Made by a program: the position numbers and the translations under genes. From the NCBI RefSeq assembly GCF_008107695.1, contig NZ_VIRG01000058.1, forward strand, positions 62,001 through 126,000: a stretch of DNA of 64,000 bases, read 5' to 3'. A model generated the notes under the pieces. The model saw nothing but the letters and a program-made list of their open reading frames with translations, did no database searches and was not told the DNA's origin. This DNA comes from Stappia sp. BW2. GTDB lineage: Bacteria; Pseudomonadota; Alphaproteobacteria; Rhizobiales; Stappiaceae. This document shows positions 45,415 to 53,791 of this stretch, piece after piece; position 1 is the stretch's first letter; each line of letters begins with the position of its first letter.

Positions 45415-45840
45415 GTGCAGTACTGGCTGATCAAGTCCGAGCCTGACAAATGGTCCTGGGAACAGCAGAAGGCCCGGGGTGACAAGGGCGAACAGTGGGA
45501 CGGCATCCGGAATTACCAGGCGCGCAACAACATGCGGGCCATGGAAATCGGCGACAAGGCGTTCTTCTACCATTCGAACATCGGCAAGGAAGTCGTGGGC
45601 ATCGTTGAAGTCTGCAGCGACATTCATCCCGACACCACCATTGACGATCCGCGCTGGGAATGTGTGGACTTCAAGGCTGTCTGCGACATGCCGAAGCCGG
45701 TGACCCTGGCCGACGTGAAGGCCGAACCGCGCCTTGCCAAGATGTCGCTGGTCACCTCCATGCGCCTTTCGGTTCAGCCGGTCACGGAAGAGGAATGGAA
45801 AATCGTCTGTGAAATGGGCGGCCTGAAAGAGCCTGCGTAA
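45415..45840 (+). CDS. EVE-domain protein
   Basis: This 141-residue protein consists of one EVE domain, a PUA-like fold that recognises modified bases. It starts with GTG directly after the YciI stop (MQYWLIKSEPDKWSWEQQK). The family motifs WDGIRNYQARNNMRAM, GDKAFFYHSNIGKEVVGIVEV and DPRWECVDFKAV are all visible. EVE proteins bind modified cytosines or other nucleobases in nucleic acid, and in alphaproteobacteria they travel with tsaD-gpsA-YciI. The modification sensed here is unknown. Confidence 0.93.
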   Translation: MQYWLIKSEPDKWSWEQQKARGDKGEQWDGIRNYQARNNMRAMEIGDKAFFYHSNIGKEVVGIVEVCSDIHPDTTIDDPRWECVDFKAVCDMPKPVTLADVKAEPRLAKMSLVTSMRLSVQPVTEEEWKIVCEMGGLKEPA

Positions 45841-45868
45841 CTTCCTCTTGTCAGGAAACCTGCCCTGA

Positions 45869-46540
45869 ATGGCTCTTATCAAGGATCCGGTGGCCTTCAT
45901 CCGCGAGGAAACCAAGGTCAAACCTGTGCCGCATGCGGAGGAAATCCTTCTGCATGTGGCCGACGAAGCCATGGATCTTTGGCAGAAGACCGAAGACGAA
46001 CTGGGCGAACTCGGCCTGCCGCCACCGTTCTGGGCTTTTGCCTGGGCAGGCGGGCAGGGCCTTGCCCGTTACGTGCTCGACACGCCGGACCTGGTTAAAG
46101 GCAAGCGCGTCGTCGATTTTGCCTGCGGGTCCGGTCTTGTCGGCATTGCCGCCATGAAGGCCGGAGCCGCGTCCTGCCATGCTGTCGACATCGACACCTT
46201 CGCCCTCACGGCAACCCGGCTGAATGCCGCGCTGAACGATGTCGAAATCTCGACAGAGACCGCGGACATCACCGCCGCAGAGCCGCCACAAGCCGACCTC
46301 GTCTTTTGCGGTGACGTTTTTTACGACAAGCCCATGGCCGACAAGGTACTGGCCTTCCTCGACAGATTGCTGGCGAACGGCATCGAGGTTTATGTCGGCG
46401 ACCCGGGCCGGTCCTACCTGCCGTCGGCTCGCTTGAGCGAACTGGCTGCCTTCAGCGTTCCGGTGGTCGGTGCGCTGGAAGACAGCGAGATCAAACGCAC
46501 GCGCGTATACCGGTTGGAGCAAAAATCATCCGCCAAATGA
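45869..46540 (+). CDS. Class I SAM methyltransferase (COG3897/METTL20-like)
   Basis: This 223-residue methyltransferase has motif I VVDFACGSGLVGIAAMKAGA, an acidic ribose-binding DID (VDIDTFA) and the post-I segment DLVFCGDVFYDKP. The N-terminal PPFWAFAWAGGQGLARY is characteristic of the COG3897 group, which includes alphaproteobacterial homologues of METTL20 that methylate lysines of electron-transfer flavoprotein beta and of ribosomal L7/L12. That substrate is possible but not shown. The start follows the EVE stop by 28 bases, so it may share its transcript. Confidence 0.85.
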   Translation: MALIKDPVAFIREETKVKPVPHAEEILLHVADEAMDLWQKTEDELGELGLPPPFWAFAWAGGQGLARYVLDTPDLVKGKRVVDFACGSGLVGIAAMKAGAASCHAVDIDTFALTATRLNAALNDVEISTETADITAAEPPQADLVFCGDVFYDKPMADKVLAFLDRLLANGIEVYVGDPGRSYLPSARLSELAAFSVPVVGALEDSEIKRTRVYRLEQKSSAK

Positions 46541-46625
46541 TGCCCTGGCGGATCAGACTTGCAATCGACTGCCTGGTGGAAAACTTTTTCTGCAATTCCA
46601 CTTCCTCTTTTTGCAGCTTGCGATA

Positions 46626-46641
46626 GGTTAGGAACCTAACC
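46626..46641. promoter_or_regulatory. Perfect palindrome upstream of the amidohydrolase gene
   Basis: GGTTAGG-AA-CCTAACC is a 16-bp perfect palindrome, 50 bases before the amidohydrolase ATG, in an AT-richer 150-base intergenic stretch. It has the size of a dimeric-repressor operator. No regulator gene is adjacent, so the cognate protein is unknown. Confidence 0.45.
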
Positions 46642-46691
46642 CTTCAAGCTTCAAGCGCTTTCCCGTTCAGACGTGTTTCTAGGAGTCCTTC

Positions 46692-47864
46692 ATGCCCATC
46701 GTTAATCGCCTCGCGGATCTGGCCGACGAGATCACTGCCTGGCGCCGCGACATTCACGAAAACCCCGAAATCCTCTACGAAACGGTGCGGACCGCCGAAA
46801 AGGTCTCCGAGCTGCTGCAGAGCTTCGGTGTCGACGAAATTGCAACGGGCATCGGCAAGACGGGCGTTGTCGGGGTGATCAAGGGACGCAACGGTGGCGC
46901 AGGCAAGACCATCGGTCTGCGTGCCGATATGGACGCACTGCCGATCGAGGAAATCACCGGCAAGGAATATGCCTCCAAGATCCCGGGCAAAATGCACGCC
47001 TGCGGCCATGACGGCCACACCGCCATGCTGCTGGGTGCTGCGAAATATCTCGCCGAGACTCGCAACTTCGACGGCACCGTTATCGTGATTTTCCAGCCCG
47101 CTGAAGAAGGTGGTGCAGGCGCCAAGGCAATGATTGAAGACGGTCTTCTGACCCGCTGGCCGATTGAGGAAGTCTACGGCATGCACAATTTCCCGGGCCT
47201 TCCGGTTGGCGAATTCGCCATCCGCAAGGGCCCGATCATGGCCGCGACCGATGAATTCCGCATCGTGATTACCGGCCGGGGCGGCCACGCCGCCAAGCCG
47301 CACGAAACCATCGATCCGATCGTGATCGGCTCGCAGATGGTCTCCGCGCTGCAGACCATCGCCAGCCGCAACGCCAATCCGCTCGATTCAGTGGTTGTGT
47401 CGGTCACTGTTTTCCAGGGCGGCAACGCCTTCAACGTCATTCCGCAGGAAGTGCTCTTGCGCGGTACGGTCCGCACGCTGAGCCCGGAAATGCGCGATCT
47501 TGCCCAGGCCCGGATGGAATCCATCGTCAGCTCGGTCGGCGATGCGTTTGGCGCCAAGGCGGTTCTGCAGTTCACGCGCGGCTACCCGGTCACGGTCAAC
47601 CACGATGAACAGACCGATTTCGCGACGTCGGTTGCCGAAGGCATTGCCGGGGTCGGCAAGGTCAACCGCGAGATCGACCCGATGATGGGCGGCGAGGATT
47701 TCTCCTATATGCTGGAAGAGCGTCCGGGCGCGTTCATCTTCGCCGGCAACGGCGACAGCGCCGGCCTGCATCATCCCGCTTACGACTTCAACGACGACCT
47801 GATCCCGGTCGGATGTTCCTATTGGGTGAAACTCGTTGAAACGGCCTTGCCTGCGGCAGCTTGA
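46692..47864 (+). CDS. M20-family amidohydrolase (hippurate hydrolase-like)
   Basis: This metal-dependent amidohydrolase/carboxypeptidase cleaves an N-acyl or peptide bond. The 390 residues start MPIVNRLADLADEITAWRRD followed by IHENPE, the family's opening. Metal-binding motifs are ADMDALPIEE, HACGHDGHTAMLLGAAK, FQPAEEGGAGAKAM and the C-terminal MMGGEDFSYML. Residues 180-290 form the dimerisation domain. GGAGTCC precedes the ATG. No signal peptide was seen. Substrates of HipO-like members range from hippurate to N-acetyl amino acids and indole-acetyl conjugates and cannot be chosen here. Confidence 0.94.
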   Translation: MPIVNRLADLADEITAWRRDIHENPEILYETVRTAEKVSELLQSFGVDEIATGIGKTGVVGVIKGRNGGAGKTIGLRADMDALPIEEITGKEYASKIPGKMHACGHDGHTAMLLGAAKYLAETRNFDGTVIVIFQPAEEGGAGAKAMIEDGLLTRWPIEEVYGMHNFPGLPVGEFAIRKGPIMAATDEFRIVITGRGGHAAKPHETIDPIVIGSQMVSALQTIASRNANPLDSVVVSVTVFQGGNAFNVIPQEVLLRGTVRTLSPEMRDLAQARMESIVSSVGDAFGAKAVLQFTRGYPVTVNHDEQTDFATSVAEGIAGVGKVNREIDPMMGGEDFSYMLEERPGAFIFAGNGDSAGLHHPAYDFNDDLIPVGCSYWVKLVETALPAAA

Positions 47865-47882
47865 CGCTTTTCGCTGCCTTCA

Positions 47883-47922
47883 CCGTCATCCCGGCTCACC
47901 TGATGCCAGCCGGGGATGACGG
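47883..47922. repeat. Inverted repeat downstream of the amidohydrolase gene
   Basis: CCGTCATCCCGGCT (47883-47896) pairs with AGCCGGGGATGACGG (47908-47922) with a single unpaired base around an 11-base loop. The GTCATCCC...GGGATGAC form is a widespread intergenic element in alphaproteobacteria and may fold in RNA as a second terminator-like stem. Confidence 0.6.
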
Positions 47923-47946
47923 CGGGCAGGTTTTGGCTTAACAGTG

Positions 47947-47970
47947 ACGCCGGTTCCGACCGGCGTTTTC
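47947..47970 (+). terminator. Rho-independent terminator after the amidohydrolase gene
   Basis: ACGCCGG-TTCCGA-CCGGCGT makes a 7-bp stem followed at once by TTTTC. It lies 80 bases past the stop and just 20 bases before the next ATG, so the AlbA_2 gene probably has its own promoter overlapping this space or relies on read-through. Confidence 0.65.
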
Positions 47971-47986
47971 ATTTGGATTTTCGGAT

Positions 47987-48781
47987 ATGGCACTTTCCCC
48001 GTTCAAGCTTCCCTTCCTGGTAGTCTATGTCGCGGTCGGGGCCATCGTCGGGGTCCTGGTGATCCACCCGCTGAACCTGCTGGTGGTCTGGTGGGAACTG
48101 GCACGGTTCTCGGACTCCGCGCCCAGTCTTCTTGAATTTCTGATGGCCCGCCTGTGGCTGGTGCTGCTTCCCCGACATCTGGACGTGGCGACGGCCTACG
48201 CCGCGCTCGGTGCGGTTGTCGGCCTCGCCTTCGGCATTTTTACCCGCAACTACATGCGCACCAGCGAAGCCTACCGGTCTCTGCGCGAGGAACAGACCAC
48301 CCTGATTCCCGACCTGTTGAAACAGGGCGAAAGCGGACGTGTGGAATTCAAATCCTCGCTGCGTTGGGACCTGATCGAAAACCGGACCAACAGGTCGCTT
48401 GAAAAGGTCATCGCCAAGACCCTGGCAGGCTTCTTCAACGCAGATGGCGGCCATCTTCTGATCGGCGTCGATGACAACGGCACACCCCTCGGGCTCGACA
48501 AGGATCTGGCAACGCTGAAAAGCCCCGACCTCGATTCTTTCGAGCGCACGGTCAACGACATCGTCTCCAAAACACTCGGTGGCGACCTCTGCCCCTACAT
48601 CCACACGGTCTTTTCGAGGGTCGAGGGAAAAGATGTGGCCATGGTGATTGTCAGCCCTGCGCCCCGCGCCGTCTACATGGAAGAGAACAAAGCTTCGGTC
48701 TTCTACCTGCGCAGCGGCAATTCCACACGCGCGCTGGATGTCCGCGAAGCGATCAATTACGCCAACAAGAGATGGCCGTGA
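47987..48781 (+). CDS. Membrane-anchored AlbA_2 (Schlafen-like) domain protein
   Basis: This 264-residue protein has two membrane helices, at about 9-32 and 63-86. A cytoplasmic AlbA_2 domain follows from about residue 115: the family motif GESGRVEFKSSLRWD, then LEKVIAKTLAGFFNADGGHLL, read in two pieces, and IGVDDNGTPLGLD. AlbA_2 domains occur in putative DNA/RNA-binding and nuclease proteins (Schlafen core, divergent AAA); most are soluble and much longer. Here the domain is alone and tied to the membrane. It is followed one base after its stop by a TauE/SafE permease. Confidence 0.85.
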   Translation: MALSPFKLPFLVVYVAVGAIVGVLVIHPLNLLVVWWELARFSDSAPSLLEFLMARLWLVLLPRHLDVATAYAALGAVVGLAFGIFTRNYMRTSEAYRSLREEQTTLIPDLLKQGESGRVEFKSSLRWDLIENRTNRSLEKVIAKTLAGFFNADGGHLLIGVDDNGTPLGLDKDLATLKSPDLDSFERTVNDIVSKTLGGDLCPYIHTVFSRVEGKDVAMVIVSPAPRAVYMEENKASVFYLRSGNSTRALDVREAINYANKRWP

Positions 48782-48782
48782 C

Positions 48783-49553
48783 ATGCCGGACATAGCCGGT
48801 TTCTTCTTTCCCGATCAGCTGCACCTTGCCGCTTCGCTGACGCTGATCGTCGCCAGTTTCTTCACCTCTGCCCTGGCTGCAGCCGTCGGCCTTGGCGGCG
48901 GGGTGGCCTTGATCGCGATCATGGCGACCCTCATGCCGGCCACTGCACTGGTGCCGGTGCATGGTGTCGTCCAGCTCGGGTCGAATGCCGGGCGCGCCTT
49001 GGTTCAACTCAAGCATGTCGACTGGCTGATTGCGCTCTGGTTTGCGATCGGGGCCGCATTCGGTGCTGCGGTCGGCGGTTCAATTGCCATGGAGTTGCCC
49101 CCCACCGTTCTCAGGGCGGGCATCGGCCTGTTCGTCTTGTGGGTCGTCTGGGGCAAGGCACCTCGCTTCGGCAAGGCCCCGAAAAGCGCCATGGCGGCTG
49201 CGGGCTTTGTCTCGACTTTCCTGTCCATGTTCTTCGGTGCGGCCGGCCCTATCGGCGCCGCCGTGCTGTCCACCCTGGGCTTGACGCGCCACCAGTTTGT
49301 CGCCAATCAGGCGGTCACCGCGCTGATCATGCATGTCTTCAAGATCATCGCCTTCGGCGCCCTCGGCTTTGCCTTCGCGCCCTGGTTCGGACTGATCGTT
49401 CTGATGATCGTCAGCGGCTTTCTCGGCACGCTTTCCGGCAGCCGCCTGCTCGGCCGCATGAATGAAAAGAGCTTCAAGACCGGCTTCAAGTGGGTGATGA
49501 CCCTGCTCGCACTGAATCTCCTGTGGCAGGCAGCACGCGGATGGCTCGGCTGA
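48783..49553 (+). CDS. TauE/SafE-family anion permease
   Basis: This 256-residue membrane protein has about eight hydrophobic segments and the two-half arrangement of the TauE/SafE (DUF81) family, with glycine-rich loops AAAVGLGGGVALIA in the first half and FFGAAGPIGAAVLSTLGL in the second. Members export sulfite, sulfoacetate or related organic anions; the ion is unknown here. The ATG at 48783 is one base after the AlbA_2 stop, so the two are co-transcribed and coupled. Any longer start would run through the upstream gene. Confidence 0.9.
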   Translation: MPDIAGFFFPDQLHLAASLTLIVASFFTSALAAAVGLGGGVALIAIMATLMPATALVPVHGVVQLGSNAGRALVQLKHVDWLIALWFAIGAAFGAAVGGSIAMELPPTVLRAGIGLFVLWVVWGKAPRFGKAPKSAMAAAGFVSTFLSMFFGAAGPIGAAVLSTLGLTRHQFVANQAVTALIMHVFKIIAFGALGFAFAPWFGLIVLMIVSGFLGTLSGSRLLGRMNEKSFKTGFKWVMTLLALNLLWQAARGWLG

Positions 49554-49733
49554 CGGCTGCCGGCGCCCTCGGAAAAATGGTCGCAACGCCATCACAGCCG
49601 TAAGCGTACTGCCGTTCTTGACCTTTCCCGACGGCTTGCTTGAGTTCTTCGCAACTGGCTTCATCTTGAAAGACAACGGCCGACGCGCTAACCCATCGCC
49701 ATCAGATTTCTCAAAATGCGGGATGGAACACCC

Positions 49734-50846
49734 ATGGCTTCACAAAACCTTCTGCTTCTGCCGGGTGACGGCATTGGCCCGGAAATCATGCAGGAAGTGA
49801 AAAAGGTTATTCGCTGGTTCAACGAAAAGGGCGGCATGTCCTTTGAAACCGACGAAGGCCTGGTCGGCGGCTCTGCCTATGATGCACACGGTCAGTCGAT
49901 CTCCGAAGAAGACATGGCCAAGGCCATGGCAGCCGACGCCGTGATTTTCGGTGCCGTGGGCGGCCCGAAGTGGGACGACGTTCCTTACGAGGCACGCCCG
50001 GAAGCCGGCCTGCTGCGCCTGCGCAAGGACATGCAGCTTTTCGCCAACCTGCGCCCGGCCATCTGTTATCCGGCACTTGCCGATGCGTCTTCGCTGAAAA
50101 AGGACGTGATCGAAGGTCTCGACATCCTGATCGTGCGCGAGCTGACCGGCGGTGTCTATTTTGGCGAGCCGAAGGAAATCATCGACCTCGGCAACGGCCA
50201 GAAGCGCGGCATCGACACCCAGGTCTATGACACCTACGAGATCGAGCGCATTTCCGGCGTCGCCTTCGAGCTGGCGCGCACGCGCGGCAACAAGGTCACG
50301 TCCATGGAAAAGCGGAACGTGATGAAGTCCGGTGTTCTGTGGAACGAGGTCGTGACCCAGACGCACAAGAACGGCTACGAGGACGTTCAGCTGGAGCACA
50401 TGCTGGCCGATGCCGGCGGCATGCAGCTCGTCCGCTGGCCGAAGCAGTTCGATGTCATCGTGACGGACAACCTCTTCGGCGACATGCTGTCCGACGTTGC
50501 CGCCATGCTGACCGGCTCGCTCGGCATGCTTCCGTCTGCATCGCTTGGCGCTCCGGACGGTGTCACCGGCAAGCGCAAGGCACTCTATGAGCCCGTCCAC
50601 GGCTCGGCTCCGGACATTGCCGGTACGGGCGCAGCCAACCCGATCGCCATGATCGCCAGCTTCGGCATGGCGCTGCGCTACTCCTTCGAAGAAGTCGCGG
50701 CCGCCGACAAGCTCGACAAGGCCATCGCCAACGCCCTCGACAAGGGCCTGCGTACCAAGGACATCGCGGCGGCTGGCCAGGCAACCGTTTCCACCGTGGA
50801 AATGGGCGACGCCATCATTGCCGAACTGGACGCCTTGAGCGCCTGA
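49734..50846 (+). CDS. leuB: 3-Isopropylmalate dehydrogenase
   Basis: This enzyme carries out the oxidative decarboxylation of 3-isopropylmalate in leucine synthesis. The start at 49734 ([19 protein letters not shown]) gives 370 residues and has a GGGATGGAA site; ATG 49716 lies inside that site. Marks include [45 protein letters not shown] and [28 protein letters not shown] in pieces. [22 protein letters not shown] is the NAD-binding end. No leucine-leader peptide was found in the 180-base upstream gap. It ends with a clear terminator. Confidence 0.96.
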   Translation: MASQNLLLLPGDGIGPEIMQEVKKVIRWFNEKGGMSFETDEGLVGGSAYDAHGQSISEEDMAKAMAADAVIFGAVGGPKWDDVPYEARPEAGLLRLRKDMQLFANLRPAICYPALADASSLKKDVIEGLDILIVRELTGGVYFGEPKEIIDLGNGQKRGIDTQVYDTYEIERISGVAFELARTRGNKVTSMEKRNVMKSGVLWNEVVTQTHKNGYEDVQLEHMLADAGGMQLVRWPKQFDVIVTDNLFGDMLSDVAAMLTGSLGMLPSASLGAPDGVTGKRKALYEPVHGSAPDIAGTGAANPIAMIASFGMALRYSFEEVAAADKLDKAIANALDKGLRTKDIAAAGQATVSTVEMGDAIIAELDALSA

Positions 50847-50871
50847 TAGGCAATCGCCATTTGCAAGCAGG

Positions 50872-50908
50872 GCCGTCACCGGTTATCCCGGTGGCGGCTT
50901 TCCCTTTT
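50872..50908 (+). terminator. Rho-independent terminator after leuB
   Basis: GCCGTCACCGG-TTATC-CCGGTGGCGGC forms an 11-bp stem with one G-T pair and is followed by TTTCCCTTTT. It begins 26 bases after the leuB stop. Confidence 0.75.
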
Positions 50909-50926
50909 CAAGACACCATTGGTCCC

Positions 50927-51346
50927 ATGATCGAAGACAAACTCGCCCCCTTTCTCGGCACCTGGATCCTCGACACGGAGGAAAGCGACTTCGAGCAGGG
51001 TGAACCGCCCCGAAGCGCCACGCTGAAGATCGAAGACAATTTCGGCGTTGCGGTGTTCATCATGAACCAGGTCGCCGCCGACGGCGAAGTGACCAATGAC
51101 ACCTTCGAGGCGATGCCTGACGGGCCTGAGGTACGCCTCGGCAAAAGCGGACTGGTTGATGCCATGCGTCTCGTCTTCAACGGCGACCGCAACCTGATTT
51201 CGGAAGCCCGCCGCGGCGGACTGACCATCATGAAGGCCGACCGGGAACTGTCCGAAGACGGCAGAACCCTGACCGTGACCCAGACGGTTCACCTGGTGGA
51301 TGTCGCAAGTTACACGAATGTGTCCGTCTACCGGCGCGCGCAGTAG
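50927..51346 (+). CDS. Small lipocalin-like protein of unknown function
   Basis: From ATG 50927 (MIEDKLAPFLGTWILDTEES) the product is 139 residues. An earlier frame start at 50861 would put the terminator of leuB inside the coding region, so it is disfavoured. The FLGTWxLD opening followed by alternating beta strands (ATLKIEDNFGVAVFIMNQV, TLTVTQTVHLVDVASYTNVS) suggests a small beta barrel such as those in lipocalin-like fatty-acid-binding families. No signal peptide was seen. The ribosome site is weak. The gene is followed by a glyoxalase-fold gene 13 bases on. Confidence 0.7.
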   Translation: MIEDKLAPFLGTWILDTEESDFEQGEPPRSATLKIEDNFGVAVFIMNQVAADGEVTNDTFEAMPDGPEVRLGKSGLVDAMRLVFNGDRNLISEARRGGLTIMKADRELSEDGRTLTVTQTVHLVDVASYTNVSVYRRAQ

Positions 51347-51359
51347 GACCCGGTCTTCA

Positions 51360-51749
51360 ATGAAACAGATGATTGGAGCGATTGCCCTTGTCGTCCCCGA
51401 CTATGACGAGGCCATCGCCTATTACACCGGCAAGCTCGGCTTCGATCTGATCGAAGACACACACCTTAGCGTCAACAAGCGCTGGGTGCTTGTCGCCCCA
51501 AAGGGCAGTACCGAGACCCGTCTTCTGCTTGCAAAGGCCGATGGAGACAGCCAGCAAGCCGCCATCGGCAACCAGACCGGCGGACGCGTGTTCCTGTTCC
51601 TGCACACCGACGACTTCGACCGCGACCACCAGGCGATGCTCGCAGCCGGCGTCACTTTTCTGGAGGCTCCCCGCCAGGAAGCCTATGGCAAGGTCGCCGT
51701 CTTCCAGGACCCGTTCGGCAACAAGTGGGATCTGATCCAGAGGGTCTGA
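51360..51749 (+). CDS. VOC-family (glyoxalase/bleomycin-resistance fold) protein
   Basis: This 129-residue protein has one vicinal-oxygen-chelate domain. MIGAIALVVPDYDEAIAYYTGKLGFDLIED is visible in two parts (strand VVPDYDEAIAYY, turn KLGFDL). The C-terminal AVFQDPFGNKWDLIQRV has the usual D-P-x-G-N-x-x-x-L ending. Metal ligands appear incomplete, since the first strand has no histidine. It may therefore be a binding rather than catalytic member. ATG 51360 begins the domain; upstream codons overlap the previous gene. It is convergent with a LysR gene. Confidence 0.88.
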   Translation: MKQMIGAIALVVPDYDEAIAYYTGKLGFDLIEDTHLSVNKRWVLVAPKGSTETRLLLAKADGDSQQAAIGNQTGGRVFLFLHTDDFDRDHQAMLAAGVTFLEAPRQEAYGKVAVFQDPFGNKWDLIQRV

Positions 51750-51752
51750 GGT

Positions 51753-52649
51753 CTATATCTCCACCGCGGCGAAGATACCGGCCACCCATTCGACGAAGAC
51801 ACGAACGCGCGGTGAAAGCTGGCGGTTCTGGGGGTAGAACGCAGCCAACGGCAACGAGGTCGGCGGCAAATCCGGCAGAACCTGCACCAGCGCACCGCTT
51901 TCCAGATCTTCGGCAAGCCGGTAGCGAGGCGCCTGGAACAGCCCGAACCCAAGACACCCGAGTTGGTGTACCGTTTCGGCATCGTTGGCGACGATCCGGC
52001 TGGGCAGCATTATTTCGCGCACGCCTGCGGACGTCCGGAAGTCAAGCGGCATGACAGCGCTCGTCCGTGACGACAGGAAGCCGACCATAAGGTGCCCTTC
52101 CAGATCCTCAAGCCTTGTCGGCGTGCCGTGCGTGGCGAGATAGTCCGGGCTGGCGCATGTGATCTCCGCGATCTCCGTCAACTTGCGCATGATCATGCCG
52201 CTGTCGTCCGGCACGCCGGCACGGAGCACGCAGTCAACCCCCTCGCGGACCAGATCCACCAGGCGCTCTCCCTGACCGAGCTGCAGGTCGATCTTCGGAT
52301 AACGCGCCATGAAGTCCGGCAGGTGCGGCAACAGGAAGGTGCGGGTCAGCCGTCCCGGCACATCGACCCGCAACTGTCCGGCAGGCTCGTGCCCGCGCAG
52401 CGCGCCCTCCGCTTCCTCCACTTCCGCCAGGATTGACACACATCGCCGGTAATAGGCTTCGCCATCCGGGGTCGGCGTCACATGGCGTGTGGTTCGCTCC
52501 AGCAACCGGCAGGCGAGATCACGCTCGAGACGCTGGATCACATCCGTGGCAGTGGACCGTGGCAGGTTCAGATCTGCCGCGGCAGCAGTGAAGCTGCCCC
52601 GTTCGACCACCCGGACAAAGAGCTGCATTGCGTCGAACTTGCCGTACAT
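51753..52649 (-). CDS. LysR-family regulator
   Basis: This 298-residue activator/repressor has an N-terminal winged helix (AMQLFVRVVERGSFTAAAAD, then LNLPRSTATDVIQRLERDL) and a periplasmic-binding-like ligand domain from about residue 90. It is divergent from the short-chain dehydrogenase gene with 94 bases between, the normal LysR arrangement. TTATCCG repeats in that space are its likely sites. It belongs to the group near AaeR-type regulators often found beside single oxidoreductase genes. The effector is unknown. Confidence 0.93.
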   Translation of the reverse strand: MYGKFDAMQLFVRVVERGSFTAAAADLNLPRSTATDVIQRLERDLACRLLERTTRHVTPTPDGEAYYRRCVSILAEVEEAEGALRGHEPAGQLRVDVPGRLTRTFLLPHLPDFMARYPKIDLQLGQGERLVDLVREGVDCVLRAGVPDDSGMIMRKLTEIAEITCASPDYLATHGTPTRLEDLEGHLMVGFLSSRTSAVMPLDFRTSAGVREIMLPSRIVANDAETVHQLGCLGFGLFQAPRYRLAEDLESGALVQVLPDLPPTSLPLAAFYPQNRQLSPRVRVFVEWVAGIFAAVEI

Positions 52650-52657
52650 TTGTTCTT

Positions 52658-52697
52658 ATTATCCGGATTATCTTTTCAGTTAAAGCATCATTATCCG
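52658..52697. promoter_or_regulatory. Candidate LysR sites between lysR and the SDR gene
   Basis: The unit TTATCCG occurs at 52659-52665 within the near-palindrome TTATCCGGATTA, and again at 52691-52697. The two copies lie 32 bp apart, about three helical turns, in an AT-rich 94-base divergent promoter region. Two in-phase sites fit LysR tetramer binding. Confidence 0.5.
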
Positions 52698-52743
52698 AAG
52701 TTTCCGCCTCGCTATCTTCAGGATCAACGAGAAGGAGACTTAC

Positions 52744-53481
52744 ATGACACCAGATCTCGACACCGCCATCGTCACCGGCGCCAGCAAAGGCATAGGCGCA
52801 GCCATAGCCCGCAGGCTTTCGCGCGATGGCTTTCAGGTGGTCATCAACTACGGCAAGGATGAAGCCGCGGCTCACGCACTTGTCAAAAGCCTGGAAGACC
52901 AGGGCGGCACGGCAATGGCGATCCAGGGAGACGTTGCCGAGACAGCGACCCACGAGCGTCTTTTCGAAGCAGCAGAAAAGGCCTTCGGCCCGGTGGGTGT
53001 ACTCGTCAACAATGCAGGCACCATGCGTAATGCCGCGATTGCCGAAGCAAGCGACGAAGATTTCGACAGACAATGCGCGGTCAATCTCGGCGGTGTCTTC
53101 CGCGCCATGCGGCTCGCGTCGAGCCGGCTCGCGGATGGTGGCCGGATCATCAGCATTTCCTCCAGTGTGGTCGGTCTCTATCAGCCTCACTACGGCCTCT
53201 ACGCCGCGACCAAGGCCGCCGTTGAAGCCATGACCCGGGTTCTGGCGAAAGAGCTTGGCCCGCGTGGCATCCGGGTCAACGCGATTGCCCCCGGACCGGT
53301 TGAGACTGACTTTTTCCTTGCCGGCAAGCCGGCGGAGCTTGTGGAAACGATCCGGAAATCAAACCCGCTTGGCCGTCTCGGCACCCCCGAGGACATCGCC
53401 GCAACCGTCGCCTTTCTGACTGGTCCCGATGGGGACTGGATGAACGGACAGGTTCTGCGTGCCAACGGCGGCATCATCTAG
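52744..53481 (+). CDS. Short-chain dehydrogenase/reductase
   Basis: This 245-residue NAD(P)-dependent oxidoreductase has the cofactor motif TGASKGIGAAIA (about 11-22), NNAG (about 90-93), the catalytic serine in SISSSVVG and the YAATK pair (Tyr/Lys about 157/161). PGPVETDFF and the C-terminal GQVLRANGGII follow. It is of the FabG-like classical type. AAGGAG lies 7 bases before the ATG. A small tautomerase gene follows 32 bases on. Both are probably induced through the divergent LysR protein. The substrate is unknown. Confidence 0.93.
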   Translation: MTPDLDTAIVTGASKGIGAAIARRLSRDGFQVVINYGKDEAAAHALVKSLEDQGGTAMAIQGDVAETATHERLFEAAEKAFGPVGVLVNNAGTMRNAAIAEASDEDFDRQCAVNLGGVFRAMRLASSRLADGGRIISISSSVVGLYQPHYGLYAATKAAVEAMTRVLAKELGPRGIRVNAIAPGPVETDFFLAGKPAELVETIRKSNPLGRLGTPEDIAATVAFLTGPDGDWMNGQVLRANGGII

Positions 53482-53513
53482 ACACTTTCACCAAAACCCC
53501 AAGGAGAATCGCA

Positions 53514-53726
53514 ATGCCCTTTGCAAATTACAAACTGCCCGAAGCCGCGTTGAGCACAGCGCAAAAGGAAGAGCTGATCCACAAGACCACCGACCTGCTG
53601 GTTTCCTTTTTCGGTGAGATCGTGCGGCCCAACACAATGGTTTTGGTGGAAGAGATCAAGGACGGCGGCTATGGCCGCGCCGACGAAGTCTTCACGATAC
53701 CACCCGAGTATCGTGCCGGGGACTGA
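53514..53726 (+). CDS. 4-Oxalocrotonate tautomerase-family protein
   Basis: This small 70-residue protein has proline directly after the initiator methionine (MPFANYKLPEAALS), the catalytic residue of the tautomerase superfamily. The rest (AQKEELIHKTTDLLVSFFGE, then NTMVLVEEIKDGGYGRADE) fits the single beta-alpha-beta unit. It normally works as a hexamer or dimer assembly. AAGGAGAA precedes the ATG. It is co-transcribed with the SDR gene and ends in a hairpin. The second conserved arginine pair of 4-OT is not obvious, so its exact activity is uncertain. Confidence 0.85.
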   Translation: MPFANYKLPEAALSTAQKEELIHKTTDLLVSFFGEIVRPNTMVLVEEIKDGGYGRADEVFTIPPEYRAGD

Positions 53727-53744
53727 TCTGAATCCGCGTCACTC

Positions 53745-53770
53745 GCCCGGCTGGAAACAGCCGGGCACTT
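53745..53770. terminator. Terminator-like hairpin between convergent genes
   Basis: GCCCGGCTG-GAAA-CAGCCGGGC is a perfect 9-bp stem with a stable GAAA loop, followed by ACTTTCC on the plus strand. It sits between the tautomerase stop and the end of the convergent VTT-domain gene and could serve both. The T-run is short. Confidence 0.6.
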
Positions 53771-53791
53771 TCCGTCATCTGGCCCGCGAAC

